Positions 43,903 through 53,062 of a DNA stretch of 64,000 bases are shown here, one piece after another. Numbering within the stretch: position 1 is the first letter of the stretch; every line of letters starts with the position of its first letter. The notes below the pieces were generated by a model. That model was not told the DNA's origin. It did no database searches and worked only from the letters and a program-made list of their open reading frames with translations. The position numbers and the translations under genes were made by a program. The DNA comes from RGIG6353 sp964558655 (lineage in GTDB: Bacteria; Bacillota; Clostridia; Oscillospirales; SIG627), in NCBI GenBank assembly GCA_964558655.1, contig CAZLEX010000001.1, positions 1-64,000 on the forward strand. The letters run 5' to 3'.

Positions 43903-45279
43903 ATGGATCCCAGAGAAGAAGTTTTATCTTGTGTTCAAAATTTAATACATGAAAGCGGCGATTTTACTCAAGCTACATATAATCTTTGGTTCAGAGATTT
44001 AAAAATAGAAAGCTTAACCAAAACGCAAGCTATATTGAGCGTTAATTCAGCTTATAAAGCGGAAATAATTACCGACAGATATCTCTCTGTTTTAGAACAT
44101 TATTTTGAAGAAGCACTTGGTTTTCATATTGATGTATGTATTGATATAATGCAAGAAGACGATAATTATTCCAAAAGTACAATTAAACTTATAAAAACCG
44201 AACTTTCGGATCACTCAAAAACAATTGAAGAAAAAGAAAACAGTCCGGTATTTTTAAAATATAATCCTGAATACACATTTGAAAATTTCATAGTAGGAAA
44301 TACAAATAAATTGGCTCAAGCCGCTTGCCGTGCAATAGCTGAAAATCCGGATCATCACTACAATCCGTTATTTATTTACGGGGCTTCAGGACTTGGAAAA
44401 ACTCATCTTTTATATGCAATTACAAATCATATACTTATAAACAGACCTGATGCAAATATCGTATATGCACGAGGAGAAGAATTTACAACAGAATTGATAA
44501 ATTCTCTTTCTAAAAAAATTCCTATGCAGTATTTTCGTGACCGTTACAGAAAAGCAGATGTCTTATTAATAGACGATATTCAATTTATTGCCGGAAAACC
44601 TTCAACTCAAGAAGAATTTTTCCATACTTTCAATACTTTGTACGATGAAAAAAAGCAAATAATTTTGGCATCGGATCTCCCTCCGAAAGATATCAAAAAT
44701 TTAGAGGAAAGACTCATAAGCCGTTTTTCTTGGGGACTTATAGTAGATGTTCAGCCTCCGGATTTGGAACTGCGTATAGCAATATTAAAATCAAAAGCAG
44801 AAATGATGAATATCAACATAGATGATAATGTTATAACTTATATTGCAGACAATATAAAAAACAATATCAGACAGCTTGAAGGTGCCATAAAACGCTTAAA
44901 AGCAATGTCATATTTAAATGATACAAAAATAACAATGTCAGTTGCAAAAGAAGCTCTTAAAGATTTTCTTTCGGAAAATGCATCTACCGGAGTAACAATC
45001 GATCAAATATTTGAAATTGTTGCAAACCACTATAATATTTCGGTAGAAGATATGAGAGGCAAAAAACATCTTAAAGAAATTACAACGGGACGCCATGTTA
45101 CAATCTATATTTTAAGAACAATAACAGAACTTTCTCTCAACGATATTGGAAAATATTTTGATATGCATCATACATCGGTACTTTATGCCGTCAACAATAT
45201 TACCGAAAATTTGAAAAATGATCCAAAACTTGAGTTTGAAGTTTCATCTATAATCAGAGAAATAAAAGAAGGGCATTAA
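43903..45279 (+). CDS. dnaA: chromosomal replication initiator DnaA
   Basis: 458 aa. Domain I about 1-85, short linker, AAA+ domain with Walker A GASGLGKTHLL, Walker B VLLIDDIQF and sensor II region NIRQLEGAIKRL, then C-terminal DNA-binding domain IV. The box-recognition motif, usually GRDHTTVxHA, reads DMHHTSVLYA here, so the Gly, Arg and Asp before the His are replaced. Those residues contact the DnaA box in E. coli. Identity is otherwise certain. Promoter and DnaA box upstream; AAAGGA before the ATG. Confidence 0.97.
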   Translation: MDPREEVLSCVQNLIHESGDFTQATYNLWFRDLKIESLTKTQAILSVNSAYKAEIITDRYLSVLEHYFEEALGFHIDVCIDIMQEDDNYSKSTIKLIKTELSDHSKTIEEKENSPVFLKYNPEYTFENFIVGNTNKLAQAACRAIAENPDHHYNPLFIYGASGLGKTHLLYAITNHILINRPDANIVYARGEEFTTELINSLSKKIPMQYFRDRYRKADVLLIDDIQFIAGKPSTQEEFFHTFNTLYDEKKQIILASDLPPKDIKNLEERLISRFSWGLIVDVQPPDLELRIAILKSKAEMMNINIDDNVITYIADNIKNNIRQLEGAIKRLKAMSYLNDTKITMSVAKEALKDFLSENASTGVTIDQIFEIVANHYNISVEDMRGKKHLKEITTGRHVTIYILRTITELSLNDIGKYFDMHHTSVLYAVNNITENLKNDPKLEFEVSSIIREIKEGH

Positions 45280-45574
45280 CGGTTCTGTCAAAAAAATGTG
45301 GATAAAAATGTTAATCCGTGTGAAAAAAATTAAAGCTGTGCAAATTTAATTTTTTCATAAAAAACGGTTGTAAATATCGATCATGTAAATTTACAAAAAT
45401 ATTTAAACATTTATTTGACATTAAAAATACCGAAAATAAACTGTATATGACACATTTTTGTGTTTTACACAATTCTGACAGTTACTACTAATACTACTAA
45501 ATATAAAAATATATTATATTAAATTATTTTTGATAAAAAAACAAATTTAAAATTTTGTCAGAGGAGAAAATTTT
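45280..45574. other. oriC: chromosomal replication origin (oriC)
   Basis: Lies between dnaA and dnaN, the Bacillota arrangement. Contains a perfect DnaA box TGTGGATAA (45297-45305, reverse TTATCCACA), a weaker box TTTTACACA (45463-45471), then the triplet run TTA-CTA-CTA-ATA-CTA-CTA (45482-45499), which has the form of DnaA-trios, and a very AT-rich stretch (45500-45560) that would be the unwinding element. Order box, short spacer, trio, AT-rich DNA matches the model from Bacillus subtilis. A long ATG-poor region with no gene. Confidence 0.85.
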
Positions 45575-46678
45575 ATGAAAATAAGAGCCGATAAAAAAAG
45601 TTTACTCAGTGCAATACTTCCTGCAATGTGTGCAATTTCATCACCTGCTCCGATATCTGTATTGGAAAGTTTAAAATTTACAGTACAAAACGATGTATTA
45701 TATGTTACCGGATATGATTTATCAAAAGGTGTAAAAACGGAAACTCGTGTATTTGTGGAAGAAGAAGGTACAATTCTTTTAAATCCGCAAAAAATAAGTG
45801 CTATTGTCCGTTCAATGCCTGATGATATGATAAATATAGAAACCGATGACAAAGGTATTGTAAAAGTAACATGCAATAAAACAAAATTTGAAATTATAGG
45901 AATAAATTCCGAAGGTTATCCGAATTTACCTGAACTTTCGGGAGATAAAAGTTTTGATATTGAAAAAGGTGTTTTAAAAAATTCTTGCCAACAAGTCCTT
46001 TTTTCCGTAGCATATGATGATAAAAAACCTGTTTTAACAGGTGTGTTTTTTGAACTTTCAAATAATAAAATGACACTCGTCAGTTGTGACGGTTTCCGAC
46101 TTTCAATATGTAATAAAAATGTCGTAACGAATGAAATGCTTCGTTTTATAGTACCCGGAAAAACTCTTTCGGATTTAATAAAACTGCTTGATGACAGTGA
46201 TGAAAAAATAACAGTTGAATTAACTTCAAAACATCTTATTTTACATTTTGGAGATATTTATTTCTTCTCAAGGCTTATTGAAGGAGATTATATTGATTAT
46301 GTCAGGAGTATTCCGCAAAATCAAAAAATAGAAGCAAAAATAAAATTGAGCGAATTTATTTCATGTCTTGAAAGAGCGTCACTTGTAATTGACGAAAAAG
46401 CAAAAAGCCCGATAAAATTAAATATAGTGCCTTTTGGAATGCTTGTTTCATGTCTTACGGCAAACGGAAAAATAGAAGATGAAATACATGCTGAAGTACA
46501 GGGAGAACTTGAAATAGGTTTTAATAACAGATATCTTCTTGATGCACTTAAGGCGGCATCAATGTCTGGAGATGAAGAAGTAATATTAAAAATGTCAACT
46601 CCTCTTACCGGCATGACAATTCAGCCGGCAGATCATGATGAATATTTTTATCTTGTATTGCCTGTCCGGCTTAACTGA
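45575..46678 (+). CDS. dnaN: DNA polymerase III beta subunit (sliding clamp)
   Basis: 367 aa, three clamp domains, beginning MKIRADKKSLLSAILPAM; the C-terminal PAD..YLVLPVRLN is the typical tail. Confers processivity on the polymerases. The stop overlaps the recF start (TGATG), and there is no small S4-domain gene (yaaA) between them as in Bacillus. GAGGAG precedes the ATG. Confidence 0.97.
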   Translation: MKIRADKKSLLSAILPAMCAISSPAPISVLESLKFTVQNDVLYVTGYDLSKGVKTETRVFVEEEGTILLNPQKISAIVRSMPDDMINIETDDKGIVKVTCNKTKFEIIGINSEGYPNLPELSGDKSFDIEKGVLKNSCQQVLFSVAYDDKKPVLTGVFFELSNNKMTLVSCDGFRLSICNKNVVTNEMLRFIVPGKTLSDLIKLLDDSDEKITVELTSKHLILHFGDIYFFSRLIEGDYIDYVRSIPQNQKIEAKIKLSEFISCLERASLVIDEKAKSPIKLNIVPFGMLVSCLTANGKIEDEIHAEVQGELEIGFNNRYLLDALKAASMSGDEEVILKMSTPLTGMTIQPADHDEYFYLVLPVRLN

Positions 46679-47763
46679 TGAAACTTAAAAGTATAGAAAT
46701 TAAAAATTTCAGAAATATAGCACATCAAAAATTGCATTTTTCACCGGAAACTACTTTAATTTTCGGAAATAATGCCGAAGGAAAGACAAATGTAATAGAG
46801 GCAATATATTCTTTCAGTTATTCAAAGAGTTTTCGTAAATCAAAAGAGCGTGATTTAATAAAATTTGGAGAAGAAGAAGCTGTTATCAGTGCAATTTTTG
46901 AAGAAAAAACAAGAGAATGTAATTTAAAAATAAAAATTTCAAAAAAAGACGGAAAAAATTTTTATTATAATGGGACAAGACTTGAAAAAATGAAAGATTT
47001 TTTCGGTCATTTTCCTGCGGTATTGTTCGTTCCAGAATATTTGAAAATAATAAAAAACGGTCCGAGTGAAAGAAGAAGTTTTATTGACAGTGCAATTTGT
47101 CAGATAAAACCGTCGTATATTTCATTGCTTTTTGCTTATCACAGACTTTGTGAAGAAAAAAATGCATTAATAAAAAATTTTTCTTTCGATCATCAAGATA
47201 AAATACTTTTTGAAGTATATAATGAAAAACTTGCAAAAAGTGCTGCCGCAATAAGCTTTGAAAGATATGAATTTATAAAAAAAATTAATTTAAAAGCAAA
47301 ATATCATTTTGAAAAAATGTCGGAGAAAGATATTATTGATTTTGAATTTTTATCGTCGGGTTTAAATGTAATACCGGAAAATTTTGAAGAATATTACAAT
47401 ATGCTTTTTAAAAAATGTTTTGAAAATGATTTGAAATTTCAAAGAATGTCAACAGGTGCTCAATTTGATGATATTGAAATATTGATAAATTCAAATTCGG
47501 CGAGGACATTTGCTTCTCAGGGACAGCAAAGAAGTGCTGTTGTTGCAATGAAACTTGCGGAAGGAGAAGTAATTGAAGAAATGACAAAAAACAATCCGAT
47601 TTATTTGTTTGATGATATTCTTTCGGAACTTGATGAAAAAAGAAAAAATTATATATTAAAATCACTTTCAAACAAACAAGTAGTTATAACATCTTGCCAA
47701 AATGGCAGAAACACGGGAGTTTGTGCCTATTATGCAAAATCCGGCACATATGAAAAAATTTAA
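46678..47763 (+). CDS. recF: DNA replication/repair protein RecF
   Basis: 361 aa SMC-like ATPase. Walker A FGNNAEGKTNVIEAIY, C-terminal FASQGQQRSAVVAMKLAE (signature) and YLFDDILSELD (Walker B). The segment usually reading GPHRDD is altered to GAQFDD, a divergence that may affect ATP or DNA contacts. Loads RecA at gaps. Translationally coupled to dnaN; remB starts 2 bases after its stop. Confidence 0.93.
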   Translation: MKLKSIEIKNFRNIAHQKLHFSPETTLIFGNNAEGKTNVIEAIYSFSYSKSFRKSKERDLIKFGEEEAVISAIFEEKTRECNLKIKISKKDGKNFYYNGTRLEKMKDFFGHFPAVLFVPEYLKIIKNGPSERRSFIDSAICQIKPSYISLLFAYHRLCEEKNALIKNFSFDHQDKILFEVYNEKLAKSAAAISFERYEFIKKINLKAKYHFEKMSEKDIIDFEFLSSGLNVIPENFEEYYNMLFKKCFENDLKFQRMSTGAQFDDIEILINSNSARTFASQGQQRSAVVAMKLAEGEVIEEMTKNNPIYLFDDILSELDEKRKNYILKSLSNKQVVITSCQNGRNTGVCAYYAKSGTYEKI

Positions 47764-47765
47764 TT

Positions 47766-48032
47766 ATGGCAGTATATTTACACGCTGAACAAAAGAAAAG
47801 TATAAAAAGTAAGGATATAGTAGGCATTTTTGATATGGATAATACAACTGTATCCGGAATAACGAGAAATTTTTTAAATATTGCCCAAAAAAACAATAAA
47901 ATTATTAATATTACCGACGATATACCAAAAACATTTTTATTGTGCGGTAAAAAAAACGAAAGGGAATCAGTCGTTGTAATTTCTCAATTTTCAACAAAGA
48001 CACTTTACGACAGACTGAAAAGGAAAATTTAG
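47766..48032 (+). CDS. remB: RemB/YaaB (DUF370) family protein
   Basis: 88 aa, beginning MAVYLHAEQKKSIKSKDIVG and FDMDNTTVSG, the RemB branch of DUF370. In Bacillus this gene sits at the same place between recF and gyrB and affects matrix gene expression; a RemA-type paralogue occurs at 17785. The C-terminal half is Lys-rich. gyrB's GTG start follows its stop directly. Confidence 0.85.
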   Translation: MAVYLHAEQKKSIKSKDIVGIFDMDNTTVSGITRNFLNIAQKNNKIINITDDIPKTFLLCGKKNERESVVVISQFSTKTLYDRLKRKI

Positions 48033-50081
48033 GTGGAAAACGAAAATCTTGAACTTCAAAAGGTCACCGAACATTATGATGAAAATCAAATACAGGTGCT
48101 TGAAGGACTTGAAGCAGTAAGAAAAAGACCGGGCATGTACATCGGATCGACTTCTCAAAGAGGTCTGCATCATTTGATTTATGAGATTGTGGATAATTCA
48201 ATTGACGAAGCTCTTGCCGGATATTGTAATAAAATTACGGTAACGCTTGAAGAAGATGGAAGTGTTTCAATCGAAGACAACGGAAGAGGTGTACCTGTCG
48301 GAATAAATTCAAAAATGGGTATTCCGACTGTTGAAATGGTATTTACGGTATTGCACGCCGGAGGTAAATTCGGCGGCGGCGGATATCAGATTTCCGGCGG
48401 TCTGCACGGAGTTGGTGCATCGGTTGTTAACGCTCTTTCGGAATGGGTTGAAATTGAAAATGCGTATGAAGGTGAAATGTATACCGAGCGTTTTGAAAGA
48501 GGTGCTGTTGTCCGTTCTCTGAAAAAAATCGGAAAAACGGAAAAAAGCGGATTAAAAGTAAGATTTAAACCCGATGAACTTATATTTGAAACAGTAGAAT
48601 TCGATTATACAACAGTTTTAAATCGCTTGAGAGAACAAGCATTTCTTAATGCAGGACTTCGTATAGATTTTATCGATAATCGTGACAGCAGTTCAATTGA
48701 AGCGGGAGAAGCGGCAAAAACAGAGGCAGACAGTATTCTTAAGAATGCACAAGGCGATGAAGAATATAATGAAATGGCTGAAGATGATAATTATACCCGT
48801 GAAAAAGAACAAAGAGAACAAAGTTTTTGTTTTGAAGGCGGAATAAAAAGCTTTGTAGAATTTTTAAATTCCAAAAAACATACAGAAACCGTTGGAAATG
48901 TAATTTATTTTTCAACAAGAAAAGATATTACGACTGCAGAGGTTGCTCTTCAATATAATGACGGATATCAAAGTCATACGATGACTTTTGCAAATAATAT
49001 CAATACAATTGAAGGCGGTACACATGAAACGGGATTTAAAACCGGATTGACAAAAGTTTTTAATGATTATGCAAAAAAATTCGGTTATATAAAAGACAGT
49101 GACAAAGATTTTACCGGAGACGATGTAAGAGAAGGACTGTGTGCTGTTATAAGTGTGAAACTTCCTGAAGCACAATTTGAAGGACAAACTAAAACAAAAC
49201 TCGGCAATTCCGATATAAGACCTCTTGTAAATCAGCTTGTAGTAGAAAAATTAGGAGAATATTTCGAGGAAAATCCCGCAGTTGCAAAATTACTTATTGA
49301 GAAATCTCTTTCTGCTTCGAGAGCAAGAGAAGCGGCAAAAAAAGCCCGTGAAATGACTCGTAGAAAAACTGTTCTCGAAAGGGGAAGTTTACCTGATAAA
49401 CTTGCCGAATGTCAAGACAGAACAGTTTCAAATACAGAATTGTTTTTGGTCGAAGGAGATTCTGCGGGAGGAACGGCAAAAGACGGAAGAGACAGCAAAT
49501 ATCAGGCAATTCTTCCATTACGCGGAAAGATACTTAATGTCGAAAAAGCAAGGCTTGAAAAAATATATGCAAATGTTTCGGTAATACCTATTATTCAGGC
49601 ACTCGGAACCGGAATAGGAAATGATTTTGACATAACCAAACTTCGTTACGGTAAGGTTATTATTATGGCAGATGCCGATGTTGACGGATCACATATAAAA
49701 ACTCTTTTATTGACATTCTTTTTCCGTCATATGAGACCTCTTATTGAACAGGGACATATATTTTGTGCTCGTCCGCCGCTTTACAGAGTATTCAAAGGTA
49801 AACAGCAAAGATATGCTTTTTCAGATGATGAAAGAGATAAAGAGCTTGCCGAACTCGGTAATTCGGCTCAGGCGGAACGGTATAAAGGTCTTGGTGAAAT
49901 GGATGCCGAACAGCTTTGGGAAACAACTATGGATCCGGAAAGGCGTTCAATTATTCAAGTAAATATTGAAGATGCTTATGCGGCAGATGAAACCTTTTCG
50001 CTTCTTATGGGAGATAAAGTTGAACCGAGAAGAGAATTTATTGAGCAGAATGCAAAATATGTTACAAATCTCGATGTTTAA
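48033..50081 (+). CDS. gyrB: DNA gyrase subunit B
   Basis: 682 aa from a GTG start. GHKL ATPase: EIVDNSIDEALAGY, IEDNGRGVPVG, GGKFGGGGYQISGGLHGVGA; toprim EGDSAGGTA and MADADVDGSHI. It is somewhat longer than typical (about 640) because of an acidic insertion near residues 225-270. Introduces negative supercoils together with GyrA encoded downstream. Confidence 0.97.
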   Translation: MENENLELQKVTEHYDENQIQVLEGLEAVRKRPGMYIGSTSQRGLHHLIYEIVDNSIDEALAGYCNKITVTLEEDGSVSIEDNGRGVPVGINSKMGIPTVEMVFTVLHAGGKFGGGGYQISGGLHGVGASVVNALSEWVEIENAYEGEMYTERFERGAVVRSLKKIGKTEKSGLKVRFKPDELIFETVEFDYTTVLNRLREQAFLNAGLRIDFIDNRDSSSIEAGEAAKTEADSILKNAQGDEEYNEMAEDDNYTREKEQREQSFCFEGGIKSFVEFLNSKKHTETVGNVIYFSTRKDITTAEVALQYNDGYQSHTMTFANNINTIEGGTHETGFKTGLTKVFNDYAKKFGYIKDSDKDFTGDDVREGLCAVISVKLPEAQFEGQTKTKLGNSDIRPLVNQLVVEKLGEYFEENPAVAKLLIEKSLSASRAREAAKKAREMTRRKTVLERGSLPDKLAECQDRTVSNTELFLVEGDSAGGTAKDGRDSKYQAILPLRGKILNVEKARLEKIYANVSVIPIIQALGTGIGNDFDITKLRYGKVIIMADADVDGSHIKTLLLTFFFRHMRPLIEQGHIFCARPPLYRVFKGKQQRYAFSDDERDKELAELGNSAQAERYKGLGEMDAEQLWETTMDPERRSIIQVNIEDAYAADETFSLLMGDKVEPRREFIEQNAKYVTNLDV

Positions 50082-50110
50082 AATTTTTATGTGAAAAAAC
50101 AAGACAAACA

Positions 50111-50139
50111 ATAGTTTTCCACAACCTGTGGAAAACTAT
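50111..50139. promoter_or_regulatory. inverted DnaA-box pair in gyrB-gyrA intergenic region
   Basis: TTTTCCACA (50115-50123) and TGTGGAAAA (50127-50135) face each other within a perfect 13-bp inverted repeat spaced by three bases. A third copy, TGTGGAAAA, lies at 50309-50317 near gyrA. They match the box before dnaA. The repeat might instead act as a terminator hairpin; the T-run after it is poor. Confidence 0.6.
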
Positions 50140-50308
50140 GTTGAAAACTTTTGTTGATTAAAAATACATAAAAAAAAATAAACAGTTTTATCTTTGTTTC
50201 GGAAAAGTCAGCAAATAAAGGCACATTTTTTAAAGTGTAATAAATTTTAAAAAAATAACAAAATTTTTCAAAACACTTTTTCAAACATGAAACTCACAAA
50301 AATACATA

Positions 50309-50317
50309 TGTGGAAAA
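50309..50317 (-). promoter_or_regulatory. DnaA-box-like site before gyrA
   Basis: TGTGGAAAA, reverse of TTTTCCACA, same form as the boxes at 43740 and 50115-50135; 32 bases before the gyrA start. Confidence 0.5.
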
Positions 50318-50348
50318 CTTGTTGGAAAAATGTAAGAAAGGTAAATTA

Positions 50349-52937
50349 ATGGATATCAACACAGAAGGACAAAATATACTTCATGTAGAGATTAATAAAG
50401 AAGTAAAACGATCTTATATTGAATATGCAATGTCAGTTATAGTTTCCCGTGCACTTCCCGATGTACGCGACGGTTTAAAACCGGTACATCGCAGAATTTT
50501 ATATTCCATGTATGAAGATAATTTAACACATGATAAACCGTTTCGTAAATCGGCAACTACAGTAGGTAATGTGCTCGGTCACTATCACCCTCACGGAGAT
50601 GCCGCAGTTTATGATTCAATGGTTCGTCTTGCTCAACCGTTTTCATTGCGTTATCCGCTTGTTGACGGTCACGGAAATTTCGGTAATGTTGACGGTGACG
50701 GAGCTGCAGCATACCGTTATACAGAAGCAAGAATGTCAAAAATTGCCTCTGAAATGCTTACCGATATAGAAAAAGATGTTGTGAATTTTTCTCCGAACTT
50801 TGATAATAAACTTAAGGAACCAGATGTTTTACCTTCAGGTTTTCCAAATCTTTTGGTTAACGGAAGTGTCGGTATTGCCGTCGGTATGGCAACATATATT
50901 CCGCCTCATAATTTGTGCGAAGTAATAGACGGTGCAATTTATCTTATGGAAAATCCGAATTGTGAAATATTTGATATTATGCAGTTCATTAAAGGTCCTG
51001 ATTTTCCGACATATGCGACAATTTACGGTACATCGGGTATTAAACAGGCTTACCTTACCGGAAAAGGTCATGTTATGGTGCGTGCAAAGTATCATATGGA
51101 AGAACATCATTCTAAGAAAAGTATTGTGTACACTGAAATTCCTTATCAAGTTAACAAATCTAATTTGGTTAAAACAATTGCCGATCTTGTAAATGATAAA
51201 AGAATAGAAGGAATTTCCGACATTAGAGATGAATCCGGCAGAAACGGTATGCGTATTGTCGTTGATTTAAAGCGTGATGCAAATGAGATGATAGTTATAA
51301 ATCTTCTTTATAAGTATACTCAATTGCAGGATACTTGTGCAATGAATATGTTGGCACTTGTAAACGGAGAACCGAAAACCCTTAATTTAAAACAAATACT
51401 TTATTATTATATTAAACACAGAGAAGAAGTTGTCACAAGACGCATTACTTTCGATTTAAACCGTGCAAAAGCGAAAGAGCATATTTGGCAAGGATATAAG
51501 ATAGCACTTGACAACATAGATGAAGTAATAAAAATAATCCGTGCTTCAAAGACAGTTGCGGAAGCTAAACAAGCTCTTATTTTACGCTTTGAACTTACAG
51601 ATGTACAATCACAGGCTATTGTAGAATTACCGCTCGGAAAACTTTCTTCTATGGAAGTTGACAATATACTTGCGGAATTAGACAGATTAATGAAGCTTAT
51701 AGCCGAACTTGAAGAAATTCTTTCCGATGAGACGAAAATTTTCGAAATCATTAAAGAAGAGATGCTTGAAATAAAGCGTCGGTACGGTGATGAAAGAAGG
51801 ACATCAATTGAAGAAGTTGAAGACGATATAGTTCTTGAAGATTTGATAGAACGCCATAAGTGTCTTATTACTACAACTCATGACGGTTATATTAAGCGTA
51901 TACCGGTTGATACATATGAGTCCCAAAATCGCGGAGGTAAAGGCGTAAACGCCATGAAGACGAAAGAAGAAGATTCTGTTAAAGATATATTTGTATCTCA
52001 CAGTCATAACTATTTGTTTATGTTTACTTCTTTAGGGCGTCTCTATATTAAAAAATGCTATCAAATTCCGGAAGGAACCCGTACATCAAAGGGCACTCAT
52101 ATAAACAATATTTTACCTCTTTCCGAAGGAGAAAAGATTACCGCTTTTATTTCGGTTGCAAAAATCAATACAGATGAAGTGCTTGTAATGACAACGGAAA
52201 AAGGAATGATAAAGCGTTGTCCGCTGTCTTCTTTCCGTCATATTCGTAATAAAGGTATAATAGCAATTAAATTAAATGATGATGATAAGTTGTTATTTGT
52301 AAACAAAACCGACGGAAACAGCGAAATTTTTATTGCAGCATCAAACGGACAAGCATTAAAATTTTCCGAAAAGCGTGTGCGTGTGATGGGGCGTACTTCA
52401 AGAGGTGTTAGGGCAATTAAACTTGAAACAGGAGAAAAAGTTGTCGGATCTCTTGCAATCAAGCCGAATGAAAACGGCGAATATGAGAGAATGCTCTTGA
52501 CTTTAACCGAAAACGGTTTCGGAAAACGATGTGATTTTAAATTGTTTGCTGAAAAAAATCGTGGCGGTAAGGGTATGAGATGTCACAAACTTACTGAAAA
52601 AACAGGTAGTTTAGCGGGAATTGAAGCGGTTGAAGATACTGACGATGTTATGCTTATGACAGACGGCGGAATGCTTATCAGAACCGTTGTAGAACAGATT
52701 TCGGTAAGCGGAAGAAGTGCTTCAGGTGTAATTGTGATGAGACTTAACGGGGTTTCAAAAATAATAGGATTTGAGAGAATTAAGCGTGAAGAAGACGCAG
52801 AAAAGGAAGCTCTTGAAGAAAACGACGGGGAAGAACTTGAAATTGTCGAAGATGATATTGATGATGTAGAAGAAGATATTCAAGATACAGACGAAGATAT
52901 TACGGATGACGAAAATGAGGAAGAATCCGAAGAATGA
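50349..52937 (+). CDS. gyrA: DNA gyrase subunit A
   Basis: 862 aa from the ATG behind AAGAAAGG. Catalytic Tyr in AAAYRYTEARM, winged-helix motif RALPDVRDGLKPVHRRIL, and six-bladed C-terminal wrapping domain; GyrA-box-like QNRGGKG is near 530. The quinolone-determining helix reads GDAAVYD, with Ala where E. coli has Ser83; the downstream Asp87 is kept. The C-terminus is a long acidic tail of about 50 residues. A strong terminator follows. Confidence 0.96.
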   Translation: MDINTEGQNILHVEINKEVKRSYIEYAMSVIVSRALPDVRDGLKPVHRRILYSMYEDNLTHDKPFRKSATTVGNVLGHYHPHGDAAVYDSMVRLAQPFSLRYPLVDGHGNFGNVDGDGAAAYRYTEARMSKIASEMLTDIEKDVVNFSPNFDNKLKEPDVLPSGFPNLLVNGSVGIAVGMATYIPPHNLCEVIDGAIYLMENPNCEIFDIMQFIKGPDFPTYATIYGTSGIKQAYLTGKGHVMVRAKYHMEEHHSKKSIVYTEIPYQVNKSNLVKTIADLVNDKRIEGISDIRDESGRNGMRIVVDLKRDANEMIVINLLYKYTQLQDTCAMNMLALVNGEPKTLNLKQILYYYIKHREEVVTRRITFDLNRAKAKEHIWQGYKIALDNIDEVIKIIRASKTVAEAKQALILRFELTDVQSQAIVELPLGKLSSMEVDNILAELDRLMKLIAELEEILSDETKIFEIIKEEMLEIKRRYGDERRTSIEEVEDDIVLEDLIERHKCLITTTHDGYIKRIPVDTYESQNRGGKGVNAMKTKEEDSVKDIFVSHSHNYLFMFTSLGRLYIKKCYQIPEGTRTSKGTHINNILPLSEGEKITAFISVAKINTDEVLVMTTEKGMIKRCPLSSFRHIRNKGIIAIKLNDDDKLLFVNKTDGNSEIFIAASNGQALKFSEKRVRVMGRTSRGVRAIKLETGEKVVGSLAIKPNENGEYERMLLTLTENGFGKRCDFKLFAEKNRGGKGMRCHKLTEKTGSLAGIEAVEDTDDVMLMTDGGMLIRTVVEQISVSGRSASGVIVMRLNGVSKIIGFERIKREEDAEKEALEENDGEELEIVEDDIDDVEEDIQDTDEDITDDENEEESEE

Positions 52938-52991
52938 TAAAAAAAGGTTGTATTTTTTCACCGCCGTATAAGAAAGTGTTTTATATGTGAA

Positions 52992-53030
52992 AAACAGTGA
53001 AGTATCTTTAATGATACTTCACTGTTTTTT
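52992..53030 (+). terminator. gyrA terminator
   Basis: 15-bp perfect stem AAACAGTGAAGTATC with its complement, TTTAAT loop, and TTTTTT after it. Confidence 0.9.
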
Positions 53031-53062
53031 AAATAAAATTTAATAAAGTGCAAATTGAAAAT

